64,000 nucleotides of DNA from CANJDH01 sp031430015. GTDB lineage: Bacteria > Pseudomonadota > Gammaproteobacteria > Burkholderiales > JAEUOS01. Shown in pieces: positions 17,448-26,210 of the stretch. The DNA lies in the NCBI GenBank assembly GCA_031430015.1, contig JANPAR010000005.1, positions 6,824 through 70,823 of the forward strand, read 5' to 3'. Below the pieces are notes generated by a model. The model was not told where the DNA came from and did no database searches. It worked only from the letters and a program-made list of their open reading frames with translations. The number at the start of each line of letters is the position of its first letter. The stretch's first letter is position 1. The translations under genes were made by a program, and so were the position numbers.

Positions 17448-18754
17448 ACCTCGGCTCCCGCGAGCAAATCACGCCAGCGCCGCCAGAAGGTGCGCATCTG
17501 CAACTCGTCCTGTTTGGCCGGGCTGTCACCGTCTTCGGTGAGCATGCCGCGCGAGAGATCGTTCCACTCCACACCAGCGTGTGCCTGATAGCCCTTCTGG
17601 CACAGCTCGAGCATTTCCTGATCGTCCGGTGTGGCAAAGCCGCCAGGCCCGAGAAATTCGAGATAGTTGCGGATGCGCAAATCACGCAGGCGCTGGCTCT
17701 CGCCACGCGGCGCCAGTGCCCACGCGGTGACTTCAAAGTAGTCCGGCGCGCTTGGATAAAACGTGCGCACCGTCAGCGCGCCCACATCGTTGACCACCAG
17801 GTTGGGGAAGATCAGCAGATTGCGGTCACCGTGGCAAATGAAGTCGGCCCGCTCCTGCCCGATGCGCCCGACCATGCTCTCAAACACGGCATCGAGCTCT
17901 GCCTTGATGTCCTCCCCCCAAGAAGGCATGGCGCGCGCGCAGGGGCGGCCCCAAGGCGTACCCCAGATCGACTCGGACACGCTGTGGCCGCGCTGAAGAT
18001 TGCGCACGCGGCCAAAGCCCTTGGCTGAATACAGGTTGTGTACCGAGCCTTCACGCGCCTTGATGTAGTCCATGTAGGTGGCGTGCGTGGTGTCGGCGTG
18101 ATAGCCATCGGCGCTGTTCTCCTGCAACAGTTTCCAGTTGGCCTTGGCGCAATAGGTCTGCGTGCCACCGAGGATCTCCATGCCGTCGCCGGCCGCGCCA
18201 TGCTGCGAGGCCATACGCAAATAGTCGCCCGCATCGGCGAGGTAATCAGCGAGCGAGATCACATCCTGCGCGAAGCTCACAAAAATGAATCCGCAAAATT
18301 CGTCGAAGTGCGGCACTTCGCGCAAATTCAATTCGCCCGCAGCGTTGCACGCAGGGGCATAGGACTCGGGGAGAGGCTGGTGTACCAGTTTGCCGTCAGC
18401 AGCATAGGTCCAGCCGTGATACGGGCATGAAAAGTTGTTCGCGCGCCCCTGATGTTCGCGGCACACCATTGCGCCACGATGGGTGCAACTGTTGAAGAAC
18501 ACATGCAGCTTGCCCGCGCGGTCGCGGTTGATGATGAGCGGCCGCCCCGCCACCGGGCGCGACACAAACTGCCCCGGCTCCATCACCTCGGACACGTGCG
18601 CCGCGTAGAGCCAGCAGCGGCCAAAGATGCGCTCGCGCTCCAACTCAAAAATGGGTTGATCTACAAACGCGCGGCGGTGGATGCGGAATACGCCTGCATC
18701 CTTGTCGTCACGCACTGCCCAACTGATCGGATCAAAACCTGCTTGCTGATTCAT
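17444..18754 (-). CDS. Rieske aromatic-ring-hydroxylating dioxygenase alpha subunit
   Basis: This 436-residue protein has the Rieske [2Fe-2S] ligands CTHRG near residue 90 and CPYHGW near 107, and a mononuclear iron site in DGYHADTTH near 216-222. It is the catalytic subunit, which inserts O2 into an aromatic or alicyclic ring. Its partner reductase and ferredoxin are not in the window, so electrons must come from proteins encoded elsewhere. The ATG at 18754 is preceded by GAGG at 8 bases. Only about 20 bases separate it from the BrnA gene upstream, so the toxin-antitoxin promoter may read into it. Confidence 0.92.
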   Translation of the reverse strand: MNQQAGFDPISWAVRDDKDAGVFRIHRRAFVDQPIFELERERIFGRCWLYAAHVSEVMEPGQFVSRPVAGRPLIINRDRAGKLHVFFNSCTHRGAMVCREHQGRANNFSCPYHGWTYAADGKLVHQPLPESYAPACNAAGELNLREVPHFDEFCGFIFVSFAQDVISLADYLADAGDYLRMASQHGAAGDGMEILGGTQTYCAKANWKLLQENSADGYHADTTHATYMDYIKAREGSVHNLYSAKGFGRVRNLQRGHSVSESIWGTPWGRPCARAMPSWGEDIKAELDAVFESMVGRIGQERADFICHGDRNLLIFPNLVVNDVGALTVRTFYPSAPDYFEVTAWALAPRGESQRLRDLRIRNYLEFLGPGGFATPDDQEMLELCQKGYQAHAGVEWNDLSRGMLTEDGDSPAKQDELQMRTFWRRWRDLLAGAEV

Positions 18755-18773
18755 GTCGAGCACCTCATTGCAT

Positions 18774-18998
18774 TCAAGCCGTTTGCGGCCACTGTATCTT
18801 CACCTTGCGGCTGTTTGCGAGACAGTCTCGCAGGTACAAATTGATCAGGCTCTGGTAAGGCACACCAGCCTCTTCTGCCATCCGCTTGAAATAGTCGACA
18901 ACATCCTCCGACAGGCGCATAGTGACGGGCCGCTTGAGCTTGGAGGCATAGGGATTCTTGCGCGATTTCATCTTGGACAGGTCGTATTCAGATTTCAT
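18774..18998 (-). CDS. brnA: BrnA-family antitoxin
   Basis: This 74-residue protein has the ribbon-helix-helix core RPVTMRLSEDVVDYFKRMAEEA and the tail SLINLYLRDC typical of BrnA. BrnA binds and neutralises BrnT and represses its own promoter through DNA binding by the RHH fold. It begins 2 bases after the BrnT stop codon, the standard toxin-first order. The N-terminal lysine-rich residues are usual for the family. Confidence 0.9.
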   Translation of the reverse strand: MKSEYDLSKMKSRKNPYASKLKRPVTMRLSEDVVDYFKRMAEEAGVPYQSLINLYLRDCLANSRKVKIQWPQTA

Positions 18999-19000
18999 GA

Positions 19001-19282
19001 CTATTCACCTTGATAAAACGCGCTTTCGCGCCTGGTAGCCCTGCGTGCGGAAATGATGCGAATGATGCCGCCCCGCTCCCGTTCGCAATGACAGACGATG
19101 AGCAATTTGGCTTGCGAGTTCATACCAAGCATCAGGAAACGGTCTTCGTCCGCTGAATGATCTTCGTCGAAGTACTGGATACCGTATTCGTCAAAAAAGA
19201 CCGACTTGGCCTCTTCAAACGACACTCCATGCTTTCTGATGTTGGCTACAGCCTTGGCCGAATCCCATTCAAACTTGATCAT
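19001..19282 (-). CDS. brnT: BrnT-family ribonuclease toxin
   Basis: This 93-residue protein begins with IKFEWDSAKAVANIRKHGVS, the hallmark of BrnT, an RNase of the RelE-like fold. It ends with the usual RIISARRATRRESAFY. BrnT cleaves RNA and stops growth unless bound by BrnA. The pair lies inside a catabolic gene run, between the P450 and the Rieske alpha gene, all on the same strand. Confidence 0.92.
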   Translation of the reverse strand: MIKFEWDSAKAVANIRKHGVSFEEAKSVFFDEYGIQYFDEDHSADEDRFLMLGMNSQAKLLIVCHCERERGGIIRIISARRATRRESAFYQGE

Positions 19283-19288
19283 ACGTAC

Positions 19289-19316
19289 ATTGTATTGATA
19301 ATTTTCGACACGTCAA
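19289..19316 (-). promoter_or_regulatory. Probable sigma-70 promoter of brnTA
   Basis: On the minus strand TTGACG and TACAAT are 16 bases apart, ending 6 bases before the BrnT start. The AT-rich stretch contains ATAC-N7-GTAT, a candidate operator for BrnA. Leader length would be very short. Confidence 0.55.
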
Positions 19317-19385
19317 GATCATGCATCCCCCATCAACCACGCCCCATGCAACTGCAGGCTTCACGGTAGCGAAACTGATCGCTGG

Positions 19386-20690
19386 TTACGCGAGACGATA
19401 CCGAATCGGTACCGACTTGAACCCACCGAGAAAATTGGTTTCTACCGGGCGCACCGGGCCAGCCGGCTCGATGGATTCCACGCGCCGCAGCAACTCGCCA
19501 AACAAGGTCGTCAACTCCAGCCTTGAAAGCGCCATGCCAAGGCAAACGTGCGCGCCGAAGCCGAAAGCCAGATGGCGGTTGGGCGTGCGGTCGACGCGAA
19601 ACTCGAAGGGTGCGTCGAAAACTTCTTCGTCGCGATTGCCTGAGAGGTAATACATGGTGATCGATTCGCCTTCCCTGATCACCTGGCCGCCGAGCGTGGT
19701 GTCGCGCGTGGCTGTGCGCATGAAGTGCTTGATCGGCGTGACCCAACGGATCATCTCGTCCGCGGCGGTGCGCATCATTTCCGGGTGCTGTTTGAGTTTG
19801 GCCCATTGTTCGGGACGTTCGGCGAGGGCGAGGCAGCCACCCGCCATCGCGGCGGCCGTGGTGTCGTGCCCGGCCACAGCCATCGTAATGTAGTAGGACA
19901 CCGTCTCCAACTCCCCCATCGGCCCACCCTTGATCTGCCCGTTGGCGATGATGCTGGCAAGGTCGTCGCGCGGCTGACGGCGGCGGTCTTCCATCATCTT
20001 GAGAAAGTATTCAGTGAACAGCGGGATCGAATCAAACAACGATGCGCCCACATCGACATCGCTGCCGAAGTCCGGGTCTTGCGGGGCGGCCAGCGTCTTG
20101 GTGAGTCGGTGCATCAGGTCGAGGTCTTCGAGCGGCACGCCGAGGATGGCCATGATGACGCGCAGCGGATACTGCGTTGCGATTTCGCTGGCGAAGTCGA
20201 TGGTGCCGCTGCGGCCGTCGGCGGCGGCCTTTGCGCCAGCTCCGTTCGCTACCCCCTCCAGCTTGGCGAGGTATTCGTCGGCGAGCGCATCGAGCATCGC
20301 CTGCTGCGCGCGCACTGCGCTGCCGTTGAACCAGCCCTGCGTGACCGCGCGGTAGTGTTTGTGATCCGGCTCGTCCATGTGAATCAGCGTACGCAGCACC
20401 GCGCCGTAGCGCTCCGCACCCTTGAACGCCGCCGCTTCCTGCGCGCGGCTCATCAAGGTCAGGCGGCGCCGGTTGATCCAGCTCGACTGATCGCTGGACG
20501 CCTGCATGATGTCGGCGTGTTTGCCCACGGCCCAGAACGGGCGGAAGTTGTCCGGCGTGACCCACACCGGCCGGCGCTGTGCGCGCAGGTAGTCGAGCGC
20601 GCGGTGAATCCGCGCACCATCGGCGAATGCCTTGGCGGACACCAGCTCGTTGCCGAGGATCACCGGATTGGAAAGGTCTGGCCCGGTCAT
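19386..20690 (-). CDS. Cytochrome P450
   Basis: This 434-residue soluble bacterial P450 has the oxygen-binding I-helix motif AGHDTT, the ExxR motif in EMIRW, and the haem loop FGFGAHVCLG near residue 383, whose Cys ligates haem iron. It hydroxylates an unactivated carbon using electrons from a ferredoxin, which is not encoded here. The ATG at 20690 follows GGGAG and overlaps nothing; the preceding thioesterase-like gene ends 2 bases before it. Neighbouring MaoC, CoA-ligase and acyl-CoA dehydrogenase genes suggest that it starts degradation of an alicyclic or side-chain carbon. The CYP family is not assignable by eye. Confidence 0.93.
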   Translation of the reverse strand: MTGPDLSNPVILGNELVSAKAFADGARIHRALDYLRAQRRPVWVTPDNFRPFWAVGKHADIMQASSDQSSWINRRRLTLMSRAQEAAAFKGAERYGAVLRTLIHMDEPDHKHYRAVTQGWFNGSAVRAQQAMLDALADEYLAKLEGVANGAGAKAAADGRSGTIDFASEIATQYPLRVIMAILGVPLEDLDLMHRLTKTLAAPQDPDFGSDVDVGASLFDSIPLFTEYFLKMMEDRRRQPRDDLASIIANGQIKGGPMGELETVSYYITMAVAGHDTTAAAMAGGCLALAERPEQWAKLKQHPEMMRTAADEMIRWVTPIKHFMRTATRDTTLGGQVIREGESITMYYLSGNRDEEVFDAPFEFRVDRTPNRHLAFGFGAHVCLGMALSRLELTTLFGELLRRVESIEPAGPVRPVETNFLGGFKSVPIRYRLA

Positions 20691-20692
20691 GC

Positions 20693-21559
20693 TCAATCTC
20701 CCGCAACAAAAATGCACTGCGCCCGCGCGACTTCGCGTGTGCCGTTCGCTTGTGTGGCGATGACGGAGGCAACATTGGCCCGCCCGCCGCGCTTGTCAAA
20801 CACGGCGTGGGCCCGGGTTTCTTCGGCGCGGGCGGCACGCAGGTATTGCACCGTCAGCACTGCGAGGTGACGGGCGCTCTCGCCCGCTGCCAGATCACAA
20901 CCGGCAGTCGCCAGCACGGCAGCCACCGCGCCGCCGTGCAGCGCCGGCAATGACTCAGCACCAATCAGACGAGTCGCAAAGGGGAGACGCACCACACCAC
21001 GCGCATCGACCGGCGCACTATGTTGCGGTGCTAACGCGCCGCTGATATCGCGCAACAAGCCGGCAAACGACTCAAAAGAATCGAAGTGCGCTGCGGTCTG
21101 CTTGCCCAATTCGTGCAACGCCTCTTCGCCGGTGTCGCTGCGCTCGGTGTCTCCGCCGGGCGAGGCGCCGACGTAAAACGATCCTGAAGCCTGCGCCACG
21201 ACGGTGCCGCTGGCCTCATCACATGCGGCCGCTTCGACCAGCGCCACCCCACCCGCGATGTGCGGCGTGCGCGCATGCAAGGTGAGCGCACCGCCAGGCG
21301 ATGCGGCGCGCGCGAACGCAACGCGCAACTCCAGCGTGGCGATTGGCGTCGCCGCCGGGATCAAGCGGTAAATCGCCGCACTCGCCGCGTGATCGAGCAT
21401 GGCCACGATGGCGCGCGAGTCGATGGCACCCGCTGCATCACGCAAGCCACTGGCGCAGGGCAAACGCAGGTGAACGCCGTCGTCACCCGCACCCACCCAC
21501 GCAAGCCCGGCCGCGCGGGTGAAGCGCGCCTGACGCCAGGGTGTGGCCGCTTCAACCAT
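20693..21559 (-). CDS. Double-hotdog acyl-CoA thioesterase-like protein
   Basis: This protein of about 288 residues seems to hold two PaaI-like hotdog halves. The first contains DSRAIVAMLDHAASAAIY, the second LPALHGGAVAAVLATAGCDLA, where HGG and the following helix resemble PaaI-type thioesterases. Such proteins hydrolyse acyl-CoA esters. The start is uncertain: I took the ATG at 21559, but a TTG at 21583 is in frame. It is directly upstream of the P450 on the same strand, so it probably belongs to the same pathway. Confidence 0.65.
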   Translation of the reverse strand: MVEAATPWRQARFTRAAGLAWVGAGDDGVHLRLPCASGLRDAAGAIDSRAIVAMLDHAASAAIYRLIPAATPIATLELRVAFARAASPGGALTLHARTPHIAGGVALVEAAACDEASGTVVAQASGSFYVGASPGGDTERSDTGEEALHELGKQTAAHFDSFESFAGLLRDISGALAPQHSAPVDARGVVRLPFATRLIGAESLPALHGGAVAAVLATAGCDLAAGESARHLAVLTVQYLRAARAEETRAHAVFDKRGGRANVASVIATQANGTREVARAQCIFVAGD

Positions 21560-21585
21560 GTTTTCTGCCGATAGAAGCGCCAACA

Positions 21586-21651
21586 GCCGCTCCCACCAAC
21601 ACTTTCAGAACTGCATGTGTCATTAAAGCGCTTCCACCAAGGGTTTCCGGC
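21586..21651. repeat. Two copies of the dispersed GCTCCCACCAA repeat
   Basis: agccgctcccaccaacactt and aagcgcttccaccaagggtt fill the short gap between the thioesterase-like and MaoC-like genes and continue ccggc into its stop region. They match the pair at 10622-10681 in sequence, order and spacing. Confidence 0.75.
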
Positions 21652-21657
21652 TGGTCA

Positions 21658-22563
21658 TCATTGGGAAACGCAGTGCGCATGGCCGTGGCTCAACACCGTG
21701 ACATCGCGCGCCGGCACGCGCGCGCGGAACGCGATGCTGCCACCGGCACCACCCTCGCCGCCCTCGGCGCCCTCGCCGCCACGCCAGCACTCCAACACAA
21801 TCGTGTCACCCGGATAAGCGGGTGCCGAGAAGCGCGCGCTGACCGACTTGAAACGCGCTGGATCGAAATCACAAAACGCCTTGACCAATCCCCGGCACGC
21901 CACCCCGTAAGTGCCCAGCCCATGCATGATCGGTTTCGAGAAGCCTGCTTTGGCGGCGACATCGGGATCCACATGCAGCGGATTGATGTCGCCCGACAAA
22001 CGATAGATGAACGCCGCTTCGGGCCGCAGCACGAATTCCAGCGCAACTTCAGGGACGGTATCCGGCGTCGCTTGCAACGGCGGTGCGGGCGCATCAGCGC
22101 CACGCCCTCCGGAGAAGCCGCCATCGCCCCGGCAAAACGTGACCGACCCGGTAGTGGCCAGCAATGCCCCAGTCGCTGCATCGGTGAGCCGCTTTTCCGA
22201 ATACACCAGTGCGCCCTTGCCTTCGCCTTTGTCCACCACACGCGTCACATGCGTTTCGCCAATCACGGTCGCGGCTACCGGCAGCGGCTGATGCAGGGTG
22301 ATGGTCTGCTCGCCATGCACCAGGCGCACGTAGTCGATGCCGAGCTCCGGGTTGTCGCGCACCCAAAACCCCGGCGAAGCCAGCACCGCCGCCATGCTCG
22401 GCAGCACGCGCAGGTCGCGCTCGTACACGTAACGCAGCTCGTCGCGGTCGAGCGGGTCCTGGCCCACGCCCACACCGAGCGCGTAGAGCATCACGTCCTT
22501 CGCGGTGTAGCTGTGGCGCACCGGCGGTGAGCGCCAGTTTTTTAGTTTGTCGTAGTCGATCAT
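21658..22563 (-). CDS. MaoC-like enoyl-CoA hydratase (double hotdog)
   Basis: This 301-residue protein resembles the hydratase part of peroxisomal multifunctional enzyme 2. The N-terminal hotdog binds the acyl chain. The C-terminal one carries the hydratase-2 motif, seen as RLSGDINPLHVDPDVAAKAGF near residues 195-215, with the catalytic Asp and His. It is followed by PIMHGLGTYG. The reaction is (R)-specific hydration of trans-2-enoyl-CoA. It fits beta-oxidation together with the SDR upstream and the CoA ligase and dehydrogenase further along. Confidence 0.9.
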   Translation of the reverse strand: MIDYDKLKNWRSPPVRHSYTAKDVMLYALGVGVGQDPLDRDELRYVYERDLRVLPSMAAVLASPGFWVRDNPELGIDYVRLVHGEQTITLHQPLPVAATVIGETHVTRVVDKGEGKGALVYSEKRLTDAATGALLATTGSVTFCRGDGGFSGGRGADAPAPPLQATPDTVPEVALEFVLRPEAAFIYRLSGDINPLHVDPDVAAKAGFSKPIMHGLGTYGVACRGLVKAFCDFDPARFKSVSARFSAPAYPGDTIVLECWRGGEGAEGGEGGAGGSIAFRARVPARDVTVLSHGHAHCVSQ

Positions 22564-22593
22564 GATGGATTCGGGAGGTGTGCAGAGGCAAAA

Positions 22594-23367
22594 TCAGACC
22601 GACACGTGATAGCCACCGTTGATCGCGATGTGCTGCCCGGTCGTATACGACGACGCATCCGAGAGCAGGAATACCACCGTCTTGACCACTTCTTCCGGCG
22701 TGCTCCAGTGCCCCATCGGGATTTGCGCGAGCATGCCGTCGCGAAATTTCTCGCCGCGAATCACCTCGGTCATCGGCGTCTCGACCACGCCGAAGCAAAC
22801 GGTATTGGTGCGTATCTGGTGGCGGCCCCACTCGCGCGCCGCCGTCATCGTCATGCCGAACATGCCCGACTTGGCCGCCGCGTAGTTGATCTGGCCGATC
22901 GAACCTTTGCGCCCGGCATCCGACGAAATGTTGACGATGGAACCGGGAAATTTGTCGCCCGCCTTGGCGCGCTCGATCATGTGGCGGCCCACGGTTTGCA
23001 GCCAGATGAACGAACCGGTCAGATGCACGTCGATCACCTCACGCCATTGCGTCATGCTCATCTTCTCGATCATCGCCGGGCGGATGATGCCGGCGTTGTT
23101 GACCAGCCCCTGGATCGCGCCGAAACGCGCGATGCCCTGGCGCACTGCCTCGGCGGCGAAGTCTTCGTCCGTCACGCTGCCAACCAGCGGCAGCACGTGG
23201 TCGCTAGACCAGCCGGCGGCGGCAGACTTGAGTTGATCGGCGTTGCGATCCACCGCCACCACCGTGCCGCCCTGGTCGATAACGAGCTCAGTGAGGGCCT
23301 TGCCGATGCCTTGTGCCGCGCCGGTGACGACGACGCATTTGCCTTGCATGCTGACGATCTGTTTCAT
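22594..23367 (-). CDS. SDR-family oxidoreductase
   Basis: This 257-residue short-chain dehydrogenase has TGAAQGIGKAL, NNAGI and the active-site YAAAKSG. Asp in VAVDRN indicates preference for NAD. The ATG at 23367 gives the usual length; a longer frame upstream reads through non-coding sequence. It lies 30 bases before the MaoC-like gene and is a candidate 3-hydroxyacyl-CoA or alcohol dehydrogenase acting after the hydratase. Confidence 0.87.
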   Translation of the reverse strand: MKQIVSMQGKCVVVTGAAQGIGKALTELVIDQGGTVVAVDRNADQLKSAAAGWSSDHVLPLVGSVTDEDFAAEAVRQGIARFGAIQGLVNNAGIIRPAMIEKMSMTQWREVIDVHLTGSFIWLQTVGRHMIERAKAGDKFPGSIVNISSDAGRKGSIGQINYAAAKSGMFGMTMTAAREWGRHQIRTNTVCFGVVETPMTEVIRGEKFRDGMLAQIPMGHWSTPEEVVKTVVFLLSDASSYTTGQHIAINGGYHVSV

Positions 23368-23435
23368 CGGTCTTGTTCCGTTTGGTTGAGTGATGCTGTG
23401 TTGAGGAATCGATGCATGGATGGGTCTGACGAGCC

Positions 23436-24431
23436 CTATTCGATCTTGATCTGGTTCTCGCGAATGGCGGTGTCCCACTTCTCAAACTCGGACTTGATCG
23501 ATGCCGAGAATTCGGCCGCACTGTTGCCCACCGGCACGAAGCCCATGCCCAGGATCTTGTCGCTGATGTCGGGCAGGCGCAGCGCCTTGACCACGCCTTC
23601 GTTGACCTTGTTGACGATGGTCGAAGGCGTACCCGCCGGCAAAAACAGGCCGCCCCAGCCCGGCAAGTTGATGGCTGAATAGCCAACCTCACCGAAAGTC
23701 GGCACATCTGGAAAGGACTTGAGGCGCTCACTGCTGGCCACCGCAAGCAGCCTGACCTTGCCACCGGCAAGCTGCCGCGCCATGTAGCCCACCGAGCCAT
23801 AGGCAGACGACACTTGACCCGCGAGCATGTCAGTCACCGCGGGCACCTCACCCTTGTAAGGCACGTGAATCAGGTCGATGCCTGCCGCGCGATTGAGACC
23901 CGCGCCGATGATGTGCGCGCCCGAGCCGGTACCATAGGAGCCGAACGAGAGGGTCTTCGGTTTGGCCTTGGCGAGCGCGACCAATTCTTGCAAGGTGTTG
24001 ACGCCGTGCGAGGTGTTGACCCCATAGGCAATCGGGAACAGCGCCAGCATGGTGACCGGCGCAAAGTCGGCGAGCTTGTAGGGCGGGTTGGGTTGCAGCA
24101 GCAGGTTCTGCACCAGGGCGCTGTGCGAAAACAAGATCGTGTAGCCATCGGCCGGCGCCTTGGCGACGAAAGAGGCGGCGATCATGCCATTGGCACCGGG
24201 GCGCGGCTCGACCACCACACCTTGACCCCAGGCTGCGGCGAGCTTCTCGGCGAGAGCGCGCGCCATGATGTCGATGTTGCCGCCGGCTGCGGTGGGCGTG
24301 ATGATGCGCACCGGGCGGTTGGGGAACGAGGCTGCGTCCTGCGCGTGTCCGATGGAGACGAACATAGCCATGAGAGCCGCTCCCACCAAGGCTTTCCGGC
24401 CGATTGTATAAAGCGTTTGAGACAATGTCAT
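23436..24431 (-). CDS. Bug/TctC-family periplasmic receptor B (signal peptide contains a dispersed repeat)
   Basis: This 331-residue receptor has the hallmark PNRPVRIITPTAAGGNID after a signal peptide. GGGAGG stands close before the ATG at 24431. Residues 11-19 of the signal peptide (GRKALVGAA) are encoded by a copy of the GCTCCCACCAA repeat found between genes elsewhere in the window, read in its reverse orientation. This supplies half of the hydrophobic core. The gene lies between the SDR and the acyl-CoA ligase on the same strand. The ligand is unknown. Confidence 0.9.
   Translation of the reverse strand: MTLSQTLYTIGRKALVGAALMAMFVSIGHAQDAASFPNRPVRIITPTAAGGNIDIMARALAEKLAAAWGQGVVVEPRPGANGMIAASFVAKAPADGYTILFSHSALVQNLLLQPNPPYKLADFAPVTMLALFPIAYGVNTSHGVNTLQELVALAKAKPKTLSFGSYGTGSGAHIIGAGLNRAAGIDLIHVPYKGEVPAVTDMLAGQVSSAYGSVGYMARQLAGGKVRLLAVASSERLKSFPDVPTFGEVGYSAINLPGWGGLFLPAGTPSTIVNKVNEGVVKALRLPDISDKILGMGFVPVGNSAAEFSASIKSEFEKWDTAIRENQIKIE
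24375..24400. repeat. Dispersed GCTCCCACCAA repeat inside a coding sequence
   Basis: The first 20 bases, agccgctcccaccaaggctt, followed by tccggc, match the intergenic copies at 10661 and 21626 over nearly the full length. Here the element is in frame inside the 5' end of a Bug receptor gene. Confidence 0.75.
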
Positions 24432-24483
24432 GCTGCCCTCCCCATTGTGCGGCTGCCCGCATTCCGGAACGATGCGAACTGCC

Positions 24484-26070
24484 TCATATCTGCCGCCCCG
24501 CCTTGTCCCAATACGGATCACGCAGACGCCGCTTGAATATCTTGCCGCTGTCTTCGCGCGGCAGGGCGGCGTGAAAGGTGATGCGTTTGGGAATCTTGTA
24601 TTTGGCCAGAAGCGGCGCGAGAAAGGCCTGTACTTCCTCCTCAGACATCGCCGCACCGGGCGCAAGTTCAATCGCGGCCATCAACACTTCACCGAGGTCA
24701 TCATCGGGAATACCGAACACCGCGCAATCGCGCACCTGCGGCGCCTGCACCAGCGCCGATTCAATCTCGGCAGGGTAGATGTTGACGCCGCCCGAGATCA
24801 CCATGTCGGAGCGGCGGTCGCACAGATAGAGGAAGCCGTCTTTCATATAGCCAACGTCGCCGCAACTGATCAGCCCGTCGCGCTCGATTTCGCGGCGCTT
24901 GGCGTCGTGTCCGTGATAAGTGAAGTCGGCATAGCAGGACACGCGCGCGTAGATTTCGCCGACTTCGCCTTCGGGCAGTGCACGCCCAGCCTCGTCGTAA
25001 AACCCGATGCGCGTACCCGGTGTGGCGCGCCCGACGCTGCCCGGATGCGCGAGCCAGTCGTGCGAGGTGCAGACGGTGGCGGTGCCCATCTCGGTGCTGC
25101 CGTAGGTCTCGACCACCACCGGCCCCCACCAGTCGATCAGGGCCTGCTTGACTTCGACCGGACACGGCGCCGCGGTGTGCGTAACCCACTCCAGCGAACT
25201 GACGTCATAGCGCTCGCGCACATCGAGCGGCAGCTTGAGCAGGCGCACGAACATGGTCGGCACCATCACGGCGTGGGTGATGCGATAGCGCGCAATCGTC
25301 GCAAGGGTGCGCTCGGGATCGAAGCGTGACTGCATGACGAACACCTCGCCCTGCGCGAGCGCCTGGCGCATGAAGGCGTTGGGCGACGAGTGGTACAACG
25401 GCCCGGCAACCAGCGAGCGCGCGCCGGGCCGCACGCCGTACACGTGCCGGAACATGGCTGCGATATCCTGCGTTTGTTCAGGCGTGGCCGGCTGGCGCCG
25501 CACGCCCTTCGGACGGCCAGTGGTGCCCGAGGTGTAGATCATGGTCGAGCGGCTCGCAGGGGGTGGGCGATCCCAGGGTGCGTGCTGGGCCAGCCAGGTG
25601 TTCCATTCGAGCGCGGTAGCAGCAGCATCCTCAGTAGCTGCAGCTGCCGCGATCTTCAATGGAGCGCCGGCAACGAGAGCAACGGAAGCCTCGGCGGCGT
25701 TGGCAGCAGCACCGTAGTGCTGACGTGATTCGGGCGGCGCTGGCACCGCAATCACCGTCAAGCCAGCGGGGATAGCTTCGCGCACATTGGCGAGCAAATC
25801 ACTGTGCGCGATCAAGACCTTGGGCGCACAGTCATCGAGCACATAGCGCACCTCGGCACTCTGGCCATGCCAGTTGACCGGCACCACATACGCGCCGAGC
25901 ATCGCTGCCGCCTGGCTGGCTTCGAGAAAGGCGAAGTCATTGCGCAACAGCAGGGCAATGGCGTCGCCTTCGGCCACACCGAGCGCAGCGAGACCCTTGG
26001 CGGCGCGGCGTGCGCGCAGCATCAAAGCATCGCGTTCGACCTCACGCGCGTCTAGTACCACCATGCTCAT
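24484..26070 (-). CDS. AMP-forming acyl-CoA synthetase
   Basis: This 528-residue ligase of the ANL superfamily has the P-loop TMIYTSGTTGRPKGVRR near residue 180, YGSTEMGT, the A7-type DVGYMKDGFLYLCDRRSDMVISGG segment with the hinge Asp near 400, and the C-terminal catalytic Lys in EDSGKIFKRRLRDPY. It activates a carboxylic acid with ATP and CoA. The length and C-terminal domain are complete. Its position before a Bug receptor and beta-oxidation genes suggests it primes the acid taken up or formed by the oxygenases. Confidence 0.92.
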   Translation of the reverse strand: MSMVVLDAREVERDALMLRARRAAKGLAALGVAEGDAIALLLRNDFAFLEASQAAAMLGAYVVPVNWHGQSAEVRYVLDDCAPKVLIAHSDLLANVREAIPAGLTVIAVPAPPESRQHYGAAANAAEASVALVAGAPLKIAAAAATEDAAATALEWNTWLAQHAPWDRPPPASRSTMIYTSGTTGRPKGVRRQPATPEQTQDIAAMFRHVYGVRPGARSLVAGPLYHSSPNAFMRQALAQGEVFVMQSRFDPERTLATIARYRITHAVMVPTMFVRLLKLPLDVRERYDVSSLEWVTHTAAPCPVEVKQALIDWWGPVVVETYGSTEMGTATVCTSHDWLAHPGSVGRATPGTRIGFYDEAGRALPEGEVGEIYARVSCYADFTYHGHDAKRREIERDGLISCGDVGYMKDGFLYLCDRRSDMVISGGVNIYPAEIESALVQAPQVRDCAVFGIPDDDLGEVLMAAIELAPGAAMSEEEVQAFLAPLLAKYKIPKRITFHAALPREDSGKIFKRRLRDPYWDKAGRQI

Positions 26071-26210
26071 TGGTCTGCTCCACTTCTCTTCACTGCGTCA
26101 CCCCGGTTTCGTGCTTCACTTCGATTCACTGCTCGACCTTGTGCGCCGCACGCGAATGCTAGTATCGCCACGCCTATTCTCCCTCTCACAAACCACGATT
26201 GCCGCTCGCC

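Noticed and set aside
19725..20870. A 380-codon frame opposite the P450 gene
   Set aside because: The translation is rich in Arg, His and Gly without any motif, while the opposite strand encodes a complete P450 with haem and I-helix motifs.
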